Assembly: GCF_012034245.1 (NCBI RefSeq)
Contig: NZ_JAATEO010000002.1
Span: 1-64,000 of the forward strand
Length of the DNA stretch: 64,000 nt
Source of the DNA: Micromonospora thermarum
Lineage (GTDB): Bacteria > Actinomycetota > Actinomycetes > Mycobacteriales > Micromonosporaceae
Direction: 5' to 3'
Made by a program: the position numbers and the translations under genes. Of this stretch, positions 14,926-23,291 are shown piece by piece. The notes below the pieces were generated by a model, which worked only from the letters and a program-made list of their open reading frames with translations, did not search any database and was not told the DNA's origin. How positions within the stretch are numbered: the first letter of the stretch is position 1; every line of letters begins with the position of its first letter.

Positions 14926-17387
14926 CAACCACTTCGACCTGGTCGGCAGAGGTCGGGCACTGGATCGTCGCCCGACCGTGGCTCGGCTTCCTCGCCGCCG
15001 CCGCGATCGTCGCCGCCGTGTTCGGTCACGACCAGCTTCTAGCCTGGCGGCACCGCCGGTTCGCGGCCGGGGCGCGGTGGTTGACCATCGCCGCCCCGCC
15101 GGAGGTCACTGCCGAGGCCGCCGCCGCGTTCTGGACCACCCTCATGGGTGTGTTGACGCCGTCGGTGTGGCGGCGCAGGGTGTTCGGCTACCCGCACGTC
15201 GGGTGGGAGTACACCTGGACCGGTCGCGCCCTGACCATCCGGGTGTGGGTGCCCGGCACGGTGCCGCCCGGCGCGGTCGAGGCCGCCGTGCGCGCGGCAT
15301 GGCCCGCCGCCACCCTCACCACCGCCGACGCCGCCGCGCCGATCCCGGCGCAGGTTGGCGATGAGGTGGGCGGGGCGCACTGGCCGCAGCACACCGACGT
15401 GCTGCCGCTGCGCGTCGAGCACGACGCCGACCCGCTGCGGGCGTTGCTGGCCGCCGGGGCCGAGGTCCGCCACCGCGAACACGCGTGCGTGCAGATCCTC
15501 GCCCGCCCGGCACCCGCCCGCCGCGTCCGCGCCGCCCGCCGGGCGGCGGCGGCCACCAGCACCCATCCCCACTGGCGACCCGACCTGGCCGCCCGCGCGG
15601 TGTCGGGGTCGGCGCGGCTGGCCATCGAGCCGCTGCTGTGGCTGCTCGAGGTGTTCACCCCCGGCCCGTCCCGGCCGCCGCGCACACTGGCCACGGCGCG
15701 GCGGGTGGCCGAGCGGGACCCTGTGGCCAGCGCGGAGGCCCGAACGGTCGTGGACAAGGCGGTGCGGGTGCCGCACTTCGAGATCGCGGTGCGGTTCGCC
15801 GTCGCCGCCGAGGTCGACAAGACGCCACCGGATGCCGAGCGGGCCAAGCAGATCCGGCAGCGGCTCGTCGGCCTGGGACACACGATCGCTTCGGCCGCCG
15901 CCGCCTACACCGGCCCGAACCGGCTGCGGCGCATGAAGATGCCCCAACCGGTGGCCACTCTCGCCGGACGAAGGCTGCGCCGGGGGTTTCTGGCCACCGT
16001 GCCGGAACTCGCGGCCCTCGCCGCGCTGCCGCAAGACCTCGCGGTGCCGGGCCTGGACCGGGCGCGGGCCAAGGCCGTGCCGGCGCCGGTGCAGGTGCCC
16101 TCGGGTGGGCGGGGCGTGAAGGTGCTGGGCCGGTCGCAGATCGGCCAACACAGCGTCGGCCTGAAGGTGACCGACGCCCGGCAGCACGTGCACGTGGTGG
16201 GCAAGACCGGCGTCGGCAAGTCCACGCTGCTGCTGAACATGATCCTCGGCGACATCAAAGCCGGACGCGGCACGGTGGTCATCGACCCGCGCGGGGACCT
16301 GATCACCGACATCCTCGACCGGCTCCCGGCGTCGTACGCCAAGAAGATCGTGATCATCGACCCGGACCAGGAGAATCCCGGCTGCTTCAACCCCCTCGAC
16401 GACCGGGGCGACCCGCACCTGGCCGTCGACAACCTGGTGGGGATCTTCGCGAAGATCTTCCAGGGTCAGTGGGGTCCGCGTATGGACGACACGATGCGGG
16501 TGGCGTGCCTGACGCTGATGCGCCACGCCAAGCCGACCCTGAGTCTCGTGCCGAGCCTGTTGCAGGACAAGGAGTTCCGGGCACGGTTCACCCACGGCCT
16601 GGACGATCCGGACGGCCTGGGCGGGTTCTGGGTCTGGTACGACGGCATCAACGAGCAGTTCCGCGGGCAGGTCATCGCCCCCGTCCTCGCGCGGCTGCGG
16701 GCGTTCCTGCTGCGCGACTTCGTCAAGTCGGTCATCGGTAACGCGCACAGCTCGTTCGACATGAGCCGGATCCTCGACGGCGGGGTCCTGCTGTGCCGGC
16801 TGCCCAAGGGCATCCTCGGCGAGGAGACGACCCGCATCCTGGGCTCGCTCATCGTCGCCCGCGTCTGGCAGGCCGCCATCGCGCGGGCCAGCATTCCCGA
16901 AGACCAGCGAAAAGACGCCGTGTTGTATGCGGACGAGTGTCAGAACTTCCTGACCCTGCCCGGCTCTGTTGGGGACATGCTGGCCGAGGCGCGCGGGTTC
17001 CGGCTGGGTCTGGTGCTGGCGCACCAGGACCTCGCCCAACTGCCCAAGGACGTCGCCGCGGCGGTGTCAGCCAACGCCCGGTCGAAGCTGTTCTTCACCG
17101 TCGACCCTGCCGACGCCCGGGAGCTGTCGAGGCACACCAAGCCGGAGCTGGACGAGCACGACCTCGCCCACCTCGACGTCTACACCGCCGCCGCCCGGCT
17201 GCTGGTCGGCAACCGGGAACTGCCGGCGTTCACGTTCACCACCAACCCGCCAGCCGACATCGTCGGTGAGGCGACCGCTATCCGGCAGGAGTGCGCCGCC
17301 GCGCACCGCCGCGCCGACGGCGAGCCGCCGATGCAGCAGCTCGCCCGCACGGCGATGAAGCGCCGCATGGACCGACGCGACCGTTGA
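14922..17387 (+). CDS. VirD4/TraG-type coupling protein (type IV conjugative DNA transfer ATPase)
   Basis: An 821-residue protein with one N-terminal membrane helix (about 18-38), a long variable region, and an ATPase core. Walker A is VVGKTGVGKSTLLLNM (about residue 428), Walker B-like VVIDPRGDL follows at about 450, and the TraG/TraD signature VLYADECQNFL is at about 667, with LGLVLAHQDLAQLP after it. These identify the T4SS coupling protein that brings the relaxed DNA to the channel and pumps it. It ends the transfer operon; a strong terminator hairpin follows at 17441. Actinomycete ICEs of the FtsK/TraB type use a different single motor, so this element uses the single-strand T4SS route. 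The start ATG overlaps the VirB4 stop. Confidence 0.9.
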   Translation: MTTTSTWSAEVGHWIVARPWLGFLAAAAIVAAVFGHDQLLAWRHRRFAAGARWLTIAAPPEVTAEAAAAFWTTLMGVLTPSVWRRRVFGYPHVGWEYTWTGRALTIRVWVPGTVPPGAVEAAVRAAWPAATLTTADAAAPIPAQVGDEVGGAHWPQHTDVLPLRVEHDADPLRALLAAGAEVRHREHACVQILARPAPARRVRAARRAAAATSTHPHWRPDLAARAVSGSARLAIEPLLWLLEVFTPGPSRPPRTLATARRVAERDPVASAEARTVVDKAVRVPHFEIAVRFAVAAEVDKTPPDAERAKQIRQRLVGLGHTIASAAAAYTGPNRLRRMKMPQPVATLAGRRLRRGFLATVPELAALAALPQDLAVPGLDRARAKAVPAPVQVPSGGRGVKVLGRSQIGQHSVGLKVTDARQHVHVVGKTGVGKSTLLLNMILGDIKAGRGTVVIDPRGDLITDILDRLPASYAKKIVIIDPDQENPGCFNPLDDRGDPHLAVDNLVGIFAKIFQGQWGPRMDDTMRVACLTLMRHAKPTLSLVPSLLQDKEFRARFTHGLDDPDGLGGFWVWYDGINEQFRGQVIAPVLARLRAFLLRDFVKSVIGNAHSSFDMSRILDGGVLLCRLPKGILGEETTRILGSLIVARVWQAAIARASIPEDQRKDAVLYADECQNFLTLPGSVGDMLAEARGFRLGLVLAHQDLAQLPKDVAAAVSANARSKLFFTVDPADARELSRHTKPELDEHDLAHLDVYTAAARLLVGNRELPAFTFTTNPPADIVGEATAIRQECAAAHRRADGEPPMQQLARTAMKRRMDRRDR

Positions 17388-17440
17388 TCCACACCACCGG
17401 TCTGCGCCGCTCGTTTCGGGCCTCGTCCGGGTGCGGCATT

Positions 17441-17489
17441 GGGGGCTCGCTTGGGGGTGTCCGCGACACGAGACCCCAGGCGAGCCCCC
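17441..17489 (+). terminator. Terminator hairpin of the conjugation operon
   Basis: GGGGGCTCGCTTGGGG (17441-17456) pairs with CCCCAGGCGAGCCCCC (17474-17489) with a single mismatch. It lies 54 bases after the coupling-protein stop and before the operator at 17500. Confidence 0.7.
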
Positions 17490-17499
17490 CTCCCGTCGG

Positions 17500-17516
17500 C
17501 CTGTCAGGTCCCTGAC
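17500..17516. promoter_or_regulatory. CTGTCAGG palindrome upstream of the Replic_Relax gene
   Basis: CCTGTCAGG (17500-17508) includes the left arm of a palindrome, GTCAGG-TC-CCTGAC (17503-17516). It is the only copy of the motif family in this intergenic region, about 90 bases before the start at 17606. Confidence 0.6.
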
Positions 17517-17605
17517 CTGCCGAAACCCGGACGATCACCAACCCATTAGCAAGATCGGCTCATCCAGACTCCCTACCGGGACTCTCTCTCCAGGGGTGAT
17601 CACCT

Positions 17606-18460
17606 ATGCCGCTGTCGCGCTCTGCTGGCCTGCTGGCCATCTACCCGCATGTCACCGGTCGTGACCGTCAACTCCTCCAACTGCTCGACGACCATCACGT
17701 CCTCACCACCGATCAGATCCACCACCTGTTCTTCCTGGCTCGGCGTACCTGCCAGATCCGCCTCGGTGAGCTGTACGGGCTGGGACTGCTGGACCGGTTC
17801 CGGTTCGCCCGTACCGGCGGCGGCAGCCAGCCCTGGCACTGGACCCTCGGCCACAACGGGCACCGGTTCCAGGCCGCCGCCCACGAACGACCGGAGCCCA
17901 CACCCCGGTCGACCCGGCAGACCGTCCAGCGGCTGTCGGCCAGTCCGAACCTGACACACCTGGTCACGGTCAACGAGTTCTTCGTGCGGCTGTCGGCGTA
18001 CACGCGCTGGTATCCCGAGGCACGCCTGGACCGGTGGTGGTCGGAGAGCACGACCACCAAGCAGTTCCGCACCATCACCGCCGACGGCCACGGCCTGTGG
18101 AGCACCGCCGACACCACCGTGGGATTCTGGCTGGAGGCCGACACCGGCACCGAGCCGCTGGGCAAGCTGGCCGCCAAGCTCGACCGCTACGCCAACCTGA
18201 TCCGGCGGGTCGGTGTCCGGTACCCGGTGCTGTTCTGGCTCGGCAGCGCCCAGCGGGAGGAACACCTGCACCGGCTCCTTCGCGGCCGGCGCGGTGAGGT
18301 CACCGTCGCCACCGCGACCCATGACACCCACCCGGCCGAAGCGGTGTGGCTGCCGGTCGGCGCCACCGGCCGCGTCGGGCTCGCCGAACTGCCCACCGAC
18401 CACGGCCAGCCGGTGGCCGACAACCCCAACTTCGACGACGACGGCGTCTTCGTACTCTGA
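17606..18460 (+). CDS. Replication-relaxation (Replic_Relax) family protein
   Basis: A 284-residue protein. The N-terminal 90 residues are a winged helix (DRQLLQLLDDHHVLTTDQIH, RTCQIRLGELYGLGLLDRF). A mixed domain follows, with NLTHLVTVNEFFVRL, FWLEADTGTEPLGKLAAKLD and YPVLFWLGSAQREEHLHRLL. This matches the Replic_Relax family, proteins of actinobacterial plasmids and ICEs linked to replication initiation or DNA relaxation. The EADTGTE...K pattern resembles a PD-(D/E)xK-type nuclease core, which would suit nicking, though I infer this. No standard relaxase (HUH or Mob) is visible, so this is the best candidate for the initiator of DNA processing. ATG 17606 lies downstream of a CTGTCAGG palindrome. 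Confidence 0.75.
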   Translation: MPLSRSAGLLAIYPHVTGRDRQLLQLLDDHHVLTTDQIHHLFFLARRTCQIRLGELYGLGLLDRFRFARTGGGSQPWHWTLGHNGHRFQAAAHERPEPTPRSTRQTVQRLSASPNLTHLVTVNEFFVRLSAYTRWYPEARLDRWWSESTTTKQFRTITADGHGLWSTADTTVGFWLEADTGTEPLGKLAAKLDRYANLIRRVGVRYPVLFWLGSAQREEHLHRLLRGRRGEVTVATATHDTHPAEAVWLPVGATGRVGLAELPTDHGQPVADNPNFDDDGVFVL

Positions 18461-18589
18461 GAGGGCGTGTGACTACGAGCGATAGTTGACACTTGCGAGC
18501 CGTAGCTGGCACCCAGCCACTCAGCATGGCATCGCTTGGTGCGGCTTCGGTGTGTCCCGCAGGTGGCATTGACCCCTAGCATCAGCGGC

Positions 18590-19423
18590 ATGGCTGTTGA
18601 CCCTGCTGCCTTGCACGGCGATCATCAGGCGATGTTCGCGGCGTTGCCGGCGGACGGCACGACGATGAGCAACCCGAACCTGCAGCGTCGGCTTGGTTGG
18701 GACTCCGACCGCTACTTCCGGGCGCGTGACGGGTTGGTCGACATGGGCTTGGTCGTGCGCGGTCGCGGCCGTGGGGGCGTGGTCAGGCGGCTGCTGCCCG
18801 AGACGGTGGTCGAGGAACGCACCGTCGCGGTGGTCGTCGACGCTGGCGCTGACGCGCTTACGACCGCCGCGACCGTCGAGGCGGCTATCAAGAACGAGCT
18901 CGCCCTCTACGAGCCGATGCGGAAGGTGATCGCCCATGACTGGGCCAAAGATCACCGCCGTGAGCCTCTGGCTGTGGAGATCACCGCGCTGCAGGGGCGG
19001 CGAGCGACCGGGGGAATCTGGTCGCGCCCCGACATCGTTAGCGTGGAGGTCCGCACCTTCGCCTACGTGCCCGGCAAATACCTCGAAGTCGCCACCTTCG
19101 AGGTCAAGGCCGCCAACGCTATCAACGTCCAAGCCGTTTACGAGGCGCTTGCGCACCGCCGCGCCGCTACTCACTCATACGTGCTTCTGCACGTCCCAGC
19201 GGACCAAGCCGGCAATCTGGAGGACGACGTCGCTGACGTTGCCGAGGCCGCGCGAGCGCACGGCATCGGCGTCGTCACCGCCGCCGATCCCGCTGACTAC
19301 GACACGTGGGAGGAGCGCGAGGAGGCTCGCCGCATCGAGCCTGACCCCGAGCGCCTCAACACCTTCGTCGCGACCCAGCTCTCCGATACCGCACGGGACC
19401 TTATCTCACGGCGTTTGCGCTGA
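18590..19423 (+). CDS. wHTH protein with PD-(D/E)xK nuclease-like domain, possible defence effector
   Basis: A 277-residue protein. Residues about 8-70 look like a winged helix (LHGDHQAMFAALPADGTTMS, NLQRRLGWDSDRYFRARDGL, then a GRGRGGVVRR wing). Residues about 95-230 fit a PD-(D/E)xK nuclease fold: E103/E108 in a helix, D148 in SRPDIVSVEV, and E171-V-K173 in FEVKAANAINVQAVYEAL. The spacing of D and ExK on adjacent strands is the usual one. The last 45 residues are charged and helical. ATG 18590 is the first in-frame start that fits the fold; a longer reading adds 18 residues. The family is not recognised. A small wHTH gene follows 28 bases later and a TIR gene converges on it, suggesting a defence cluster, but a regulatory or conjugation role is possible. 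Confidence 0.55.
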   Translation: MAVDPAALHGDHQAMFAALPADGTTMSNPNLQRRLGWDSDRYFRARDGLVDMGLVVRGRGRGGVVRRLLPETVVEERTVAVVVDAGADALTTAATVEAAIKNELALYEPMRKVIAHDWAKDHRREPLAVEITALQGRRATGGIWSRPDIVSVEVRTFAYVPGKYLEVATFEVKAANAINVQAVYEALAHRRAATHSYVLLHVPADQAGNLEDDVADVAEAARAHGIGVVTAADPADYDTWEEREEARRIEPDPERLNTFVATQLSDTARDLISRRLR

Positions 19424-19451
19424 CGCCGCCTTTCGCTCCCGGAGGTTTGCC

Positions 19452-19688
19452 ATGGTTGAGGTATCTGGATACGCGGATGCCGTTTATCGGTTCGTTCAAG
19501 CGCACGCCACTGTCGAGGATGGACGCCGAGTCTGCCGTGAACCTCTCTACCCTTGGCTGATGGAGGAGTTCGATCTGAGCATCCGCGAGGTTAAGGGCGT
19601 CCGTACGGCCGCAGTGAAGGAGCTTGAGCGTCGTGGTCTCGTCCAGCGCCCGAATCCCAGAAACGTCCTGCTGATACTGACTGACTAG
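19452..19688 (+). CDS. Small winged-helix protein
   Basis: A 78-residue protein with a good ribosome binding site (GGAGGTTTGCC before ATG 19452). The sequence runs DAVYRFVQAHATVEDG, PLYPWLMEEFDLSIREVKGV and TAAVKELERRGLVQRPNP, then a short strand LLILTD, the pattern of a winged helix with a recognition helix at about 43-58. It lies 28 bases after the wHTH-nuclease-like gene in the same direction, so the two are probably one transcript. It could be the autoregulator of that gene or an antitoxin-like partner. Family not recognised. Confidence 0.6.
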   Translation: MVEVSGYADAVYRFVQAHATVEDGRRVCREPLYPWLMEEFDLSIREVKGVRTAAVKELERRGLVQRPNPRNVLLILTD

Positions 19689-19811
19689 TCTAGATCCCCA
19701 TCGCGGTCGAGGTGCGCTCCCGACGTTGCGGACCACCGTTCCGACCAACCGGCACCCAGGTCCAGCGTCGCTGGCGACGTGGAGCGACGCCCTGGGCACA
19801 CCGCCGGACGC

Positions 19812-20558
19812 CTAGTTCGCCGATGTGAGCGGCGCGGTCAGGTCGTCTTCGACGGCGACCAGCTCGGCAATCTTGGTGGCAATGTCTGCCATCGAATCAT
19901 CCGCCGTGTTCAACCCGTTTCGCGAGGCAAGCAAGGGGCTTACCCTCCGGAGCTCGTCGTAGGTCGTCTCGTGCACGACAGGGATCAGCAGGTCACGCGC
20001 AAGGAGCTCCGAAAGCTCCTTGTCAGAGACGCCCCGGCGGTCGACGCGTTTCAGTAGCGCAGGGGTGACCAGGACGAGACCCGTACGCGATTTCGCCAGG
20101 CCTCTGTCGATTTCCCGCATGAACGGTTGGCCGAGCACAATGTCCTTCTCGCTGAACCAGACCGACACGCCCTCGGCTACCAGCAGGTCGTGCAACTCCG
20201 TAGCAGCACCCCGCCGGTCATCCCACGCGTGGCAGAGGAAGACATCGCAAAGGTCTGGCTCCTGACGCGCGCGCACCTCGACGGTGCGGCGAACGGGAGT
20301 CAGCGCCCGCACCTCGGCAGGCGTGTAAGTCACGGAGGACGTGCTCGGCGACCAACGCGGCCGCGTTCTGCCGCTGATGGCCCCGCCCCCACTGCTCGCG
20401 CCGCCCCCGCTACTGCTCCGCGGCGTGTAATCCGGCTGCGGGTAGTAGGGCCGGGGCGGTGAGTACCCATAGCCTCGGCCGCCGCGCCGGCACGCAGGGC
20501 ACGCCGCGGCTGCGCTGGCGGTCCGATGGCCCCGGACCGGAGCCGTACACAAACTCAT
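19812..20558 (-). CDS. TIR-domain protein with Pro/Gly-rich N-terminus
   Basis: A 248-residue protein from ATG 20558. Residues 1-100 carry a CPAC pair and a Tyr/Pro/Gly/Ser-rich low-complexity segment. Residues about 104-235 are a TIR domain: CDVFLCHAWDDRRGAATELH (strand A and first helix), VSVWFSEKDIVLGQPF (the BB-loop region), LVLVTPALLKR and SDKELSEL, where Glu181 sits at the place of the catalytic Glu of NAD-cleaving TIRs. Bacterial TIR proteins often hydrolyse NAD or make cyclic ADP-ribose signals during antiphage defence. A GTG at 20566 is another possible start. The gene converges on the wHTH pair. No Thoeris ThsA/ThsB-type partner is visible. Confidence 0.75.
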   Translation of the reverse strand: MSLCTAPVRGHRTASAAAACPACRRGGRGYGYSPPRPYYPQPDYTPRSSSGGGASSGGGAISGRTRPRWSPSTSSVTYTPAEVRALTPVRRTVEVRARQEPDLCDVFLCHAWDDRRGAATELHDLLVAEGVSVWFSEKDIVLGQPFMREIDRGLAKSRTGLVLVTPALLKRVDRRGVSDKELSELLARDLLIPVVHETTYDELRRVSPLLASRNGLNTADDSMADIATKIAELVAVEDDLTAPLTSAN

Positions 20559-21011
20559 AACCACATGGTAGATCCTCACCGGACCCGAACCCGGCTCATT
20601 CACCCTCGCCCCGCCACCGTCACCCGCGTAGCCCAGGCGAGCAGTATCACCAATCCACAGGCCTACCCACAACGGACATAGCCTCCCGAAGCAGCCTCTG
20701 ACAGGCCCTGGCAGCCGGGCAACCATACCTGTCAGCGCAGCTAACAGGCATGATCGCGGTTCCTGACAACGCTGGCGCTGTCAGGTCACGAGGCTACGGT
20801 GCAGTTTCTTCTATCTGCTCGCACCGCCGCCCGTCTGTTCCTCCTGGATCTGCCCGCGCCAGCGGGATCGCCCATAGCCCACCTCCTCGGTCGGCTCGTG
20901 ATCCACGCCCCGCGCCTTCCGCGGCAGCTTTCCCGGTCCAGACGCCGCGCTCCGGTGGCACCACCGCACGGCAATCCCATGCCCACTCCTTCGCGAAGGG
21001 AGCACCTCGTC
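20559..21011. promoter_or_regulatory. Divergent intergenic region with four operator motifs
   Basis: This 453-base region separates the leftward TIR gene from the rightward accessory run. Motifs are CTCTGACAGG (20696-20705), ACCTGTCAG (20727-20735), CCTGACA (20762-20768) and CTGTCAGGT (20778-20786); the last two form an inverted repeat. The remainder up to 21011 is open in several frames but shows no start with a ribosome binding site, so I see no gene. Confidence 0.55.
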
Positions 21012-21701
21012 ATGCCCACGCCCACCCCGTCCACCGTTTCGGTGGTCACCGTCTGCTTCGCCCCCGGCGAGGACGCCGACTGGTTCGCCGCCTCCGAGAA
21101 GGTCAACGACCTTCTGCACGCCAACGGCACCCCGGCCCGCCGCTTCCACGTCCGCCACCGCCGCCTCATCGGCTGGCTGACCCGCTTCATCGGCTACTAC
21201 CTGCTCGACGCCGCCCGCCGCTTCGGCGCGGTCACCATGGCCGCCGGAGGCCGCAAGAGTCGCCTCGACCTGACCGGCACCGCCGCCAAAGCCGCCCACC
21301 ACGCCGCGCTGCGCTGGCGTGCCTGGAACACCCACATCGCCGCGACCACCCGTCCGGCCCGACCCTTCGAGGACTACCTGGCCCACCACCACGCTGATCC
21401 GAGCAAGGTGAGCCTGGCCGAGGCCCGCCGCCGCTTCGAGCAGCAGCCCCGCGTCCTGGCGATGCTCGCCCACCACTTCGACCCCTACGAGCTGCCGGTC
21501 TATCAGGCCGGCGAAGCCACCTACACCGGTCTGCACTGGCGCATCGCCCTGATCGGCGACGCGCTGATCACCACCGACGGCCGCCTGCTCACCCCGGCCA
21601 GTGACTCCGTCGCCGACCGGTTCCGCTTCCTCAACGAAGCCTGCGCCTACCTGCGCGGCCTGCGCTCCACCGCGCGGCTCTGCGCCGTCGCCATCGCCTA
21701 A
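21012..21701 (+). CDS. Hypothetical ICE protein
   Basis: A 229-residue soluble protein. It opens with a Thr/Pro-rich leader, then VVTVCFAPGEDADWFAASEK, FHVRHRRLIGWLTRFIGYYL, and a basic helical part with AAHHAALRWRAWNTHIAATT. Further on are RRRFEQQPRVLAMLAHHFDP and ALIGDALITTDGRLLTPASD. The start at ATG 21012 follows GAAGGGAG at ten bases. It is the first gene of the rightward accessory run after the operator-containing region at 20.7 kb. No known domain is recognised. It looks like a structural or accessory protein of the element. Confidence 0.5.
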   Translation: MPTPTPSTVSVVTVCFAPGEDADWFAASEKVNDLLHANGTPARRFHVRHRRLIGWLTRFIGYYLLDAARRFGAVTMAAGGRKSRLDLTGTAAKAAHHAALRWRAWNTHIAATTRPARPFEDYLAHHHADPSKVSLAEARRRFEQQPRVLAMLAHHFDPYELPVYQAGEATYTGLHWRIALIGDALITTDGRLLTPASDSVADRFRFLNEACAYLRGLRSTARLCAVAIA

Positions 21702-21730
21702 CGCCCCAACCAACCGAAAACGCCCGAGGA

Positions 21731-21755
21731 CCGGTCGCAGCCCTGCTGCGACCGG
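21731..21755 (+). promoter_or_regulatory. Intergenic hairpin before the 21801 gene
   Basis: CCGGTCGCAG (21731-21740) and CTGCGACCGG (21746-21755) are exact complements; the AAGGAG of the next gene lies 33 bases further on. Confidence 0.5.
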
Positions 21756-21800
21756 CCTTCGCCATGCCCACACACCCTCACCTGAGGAAGGAGATTTCCG

Positions 21801-22529
21801 GTGTTCCTGACCGATCCCGCGCTGCGGCGTATCGCCGCCGACACCAACGACGTCCTGCCCGAGCACCTGTGGCGCCACGACACCGCCACCCCCGAACCGC
21901 TCGGCGACCTCGCCCGCCTCCTGCACAAGACCGCCCGCGACTTCACCGACAGCACCACCACCCTCAACCAGGCCCTCGCCCGGGTGGATGTGCTCGCCGA
22001 GACGGCCCGGCACGGGCTGGCCGCCCGCGCCGACCTGCACATCGCCGGCTACCACCAGACCCTCGTCGACGCGCTCGCTGCCCGCGAACGGCACATCGTC
22101 CTCGGAGCCGCGCTCGTCACCTGCTACCACGCCTGGCGCAACCACCGGCCCCTCATCGACGGCGACGAGCGGCACCTCCTCCTGCGGCGCTGCGACCCGT
22201 CGCGCGGCGTCGCGACGCTGCGGCGCACAGACCCGCACACCTGGCAGGTGACGCCCGACGCCGAGGCCACTACCGCTTTCGAGGTCCCCTACCCGGATCG
22301 GGTCGTCGGCGAGGTCACCGAGACCGAGCGCGGATGGGCACCGACCGCGTACATCGCCCGGCCGCATCCCGCGCCGCTGGCCACGGTGTATCCGCTGCCC
22401 GCGTGCGGCGACCTCGCCTCGGCCTGCCGGTCGCTGCTGCGCTGGTGGCACCTGCGCCACTCCGACACCTGGCGAAGCCGCACCCCCGCCCAGCTCACCC
22501 CCGCCGAACTCGTCCACCTCACCACCTGA
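21801..22529 (+). CDS. Hypothetical alpha-helical ICE protein
   Basis: A 242-residue protein from GTG 21801, preceded by AAGGAG. The N-terminal half is helical (DLARLLHKTARDFTDSTTTL, ARVDVLAETARHGLAARADL, ALAARERHIVLGAALVTCYH). The C-terminal half is beta-rich with many Arg and Pro, and ends in CRSLLRWWHLRHSDTWRSRT and LTPAELVHLTT. It lies 11 bases before the next gene, so the two are cotranscribed. No recognised domain and no catalytic motif. Confidence 0.5.
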   Translation: MFLTDPALRRIAADTNDVLPEHLWRHDTATPEPLGDLARLLHKTARDFTDSTTTLNQALARVDVLAETARHGLAARADLHIAGYHQTLVDALAARERHIVLGAALVTCYHAWRNHRPLIDGDERHLLLRRCDPSRGVATLRRTDPHTWQVTPDAEATTAFEVPYPDRVVGEVTETERGWAPTAYIARPHPAPLATVYPLPACGDLASACRSLLRWWHLRHSDTWRSRTPAQLTPAELVHLTT

Positions 22530-22540
22530 GGAGGCACCTG

Positions 22541-23134
22541 ATGCTGCACCTCAACGTCATCGACCGCTGGATCACCGCAGCCACCGGCCGCACCCTCGAC
22601 CAGCACGCCGCCGACCCCGTCCCCGCCGCCGCGCACCTTCCTCAGGCCGCCAGCAACCTGCGGCACACGCGCACCGAGCTGCTGCTCGCGGTCGACCGGC
22701 TACGCACCCTGCTGATCAACGAAGACGACCTGAACGGTTCGACCAGCACGGTCGCCGGCCCGGTGGAGACCATCAGGGAGCTGGCCCGCGAGTACCGCTA
22801 CGCCCGCAACTGGATCGACACCCTCATCGGCGACGAGGCGCGGGCCGCGTACGCGCAGGCGCACCCGGGCCGGTCGGTGCGGCGGCGCTACGTCAACCCC
22901 GGCGACACCGTCCTGGTCGTCCTGCCGCACACCGACTCCTGCCGCAGACAGAACCTCGCTGGACACGCCACCCACATCAAGGTCGGCACCTCCGACGCCA
23001 GGATCCGCCCGCCCGGCAGCGTCAACCCGGCGCGGCTGTCCCACGCCGACGCCGGGATCTACCGCGACCCGACCGAGGACCGCCTCTACATCCTGCAGCC
23101 CGCCGACAACGAAACCACCGACGCCGGCTGCTGA
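22541..23134 (+). CDS. Hypothetical ICE protein
   Basis: A 197-residue protein whose ATG follows GAGGAGG closely after the previous stop. The N-terminal 100 residues are helical (NVIDRWITAATGRTLDQHAA, NLRHTRTELLLAVDRLRTLL, ETIRELAREYRYARNWIDTL). The C-terminal part is a short beta-rich segment with VNPGDTVLVVLPHTDSCRRQ, ending in an acidic tail. It appears to be part of an accessory operon with the gene before it. Function unknown. Confidence 0.5.
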   Translation: MLHLNVIDRWITAATGRTLDQHAADPVPAAAHLPQAASNLRHTRTELLLAVDRLRTLLINEDDLNGSTSTVAGPVETIRELAREYRYARNWIDTLIGDEARAAYAQAHPGRSVRRRYVNPGDTVLVVLPHTDSCRRQNLAGHATHIKVGTSDARIRPPGSVNPARLSHADAGIYRDPTEDRLYILQPADNETTDAGC

Positions 23135-23235
23135 CTCCCGCATCACGCCATCCCAGCCACCGGGCCGCAACCTCGGCAGCGCACCCGCCTCACGCGCCTG
23201 CCGCGCTGACCGCTGCCCGCGACCCGGCGCACCAC

Positions 23236-23261
23236 CGCCCGGCACACCACCGTGCCGGGCG
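23236..23261 (+). promoter_or_regulatory. Intergenic hairpin before the triple-wHTH gene
   Basis: CGCCCGGCAC (23236-23245) and GTGCCGGGCG (23252-23261) are exact complements, 17 bases before the GAGGAGG of the next gene. Confidence 0.5.
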
Positions 23262-23291
23262 TCCCCACCAGTTCCCGAGGAGGAACACCTG

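Noticed and set aside
18486..18508. TTGACA before the wHTH-nuclease-like gene as a -35 box
   Set aside because: No acceptable -10 element at 16-18 bases; the nearest TAGCTG is at 11 bases.
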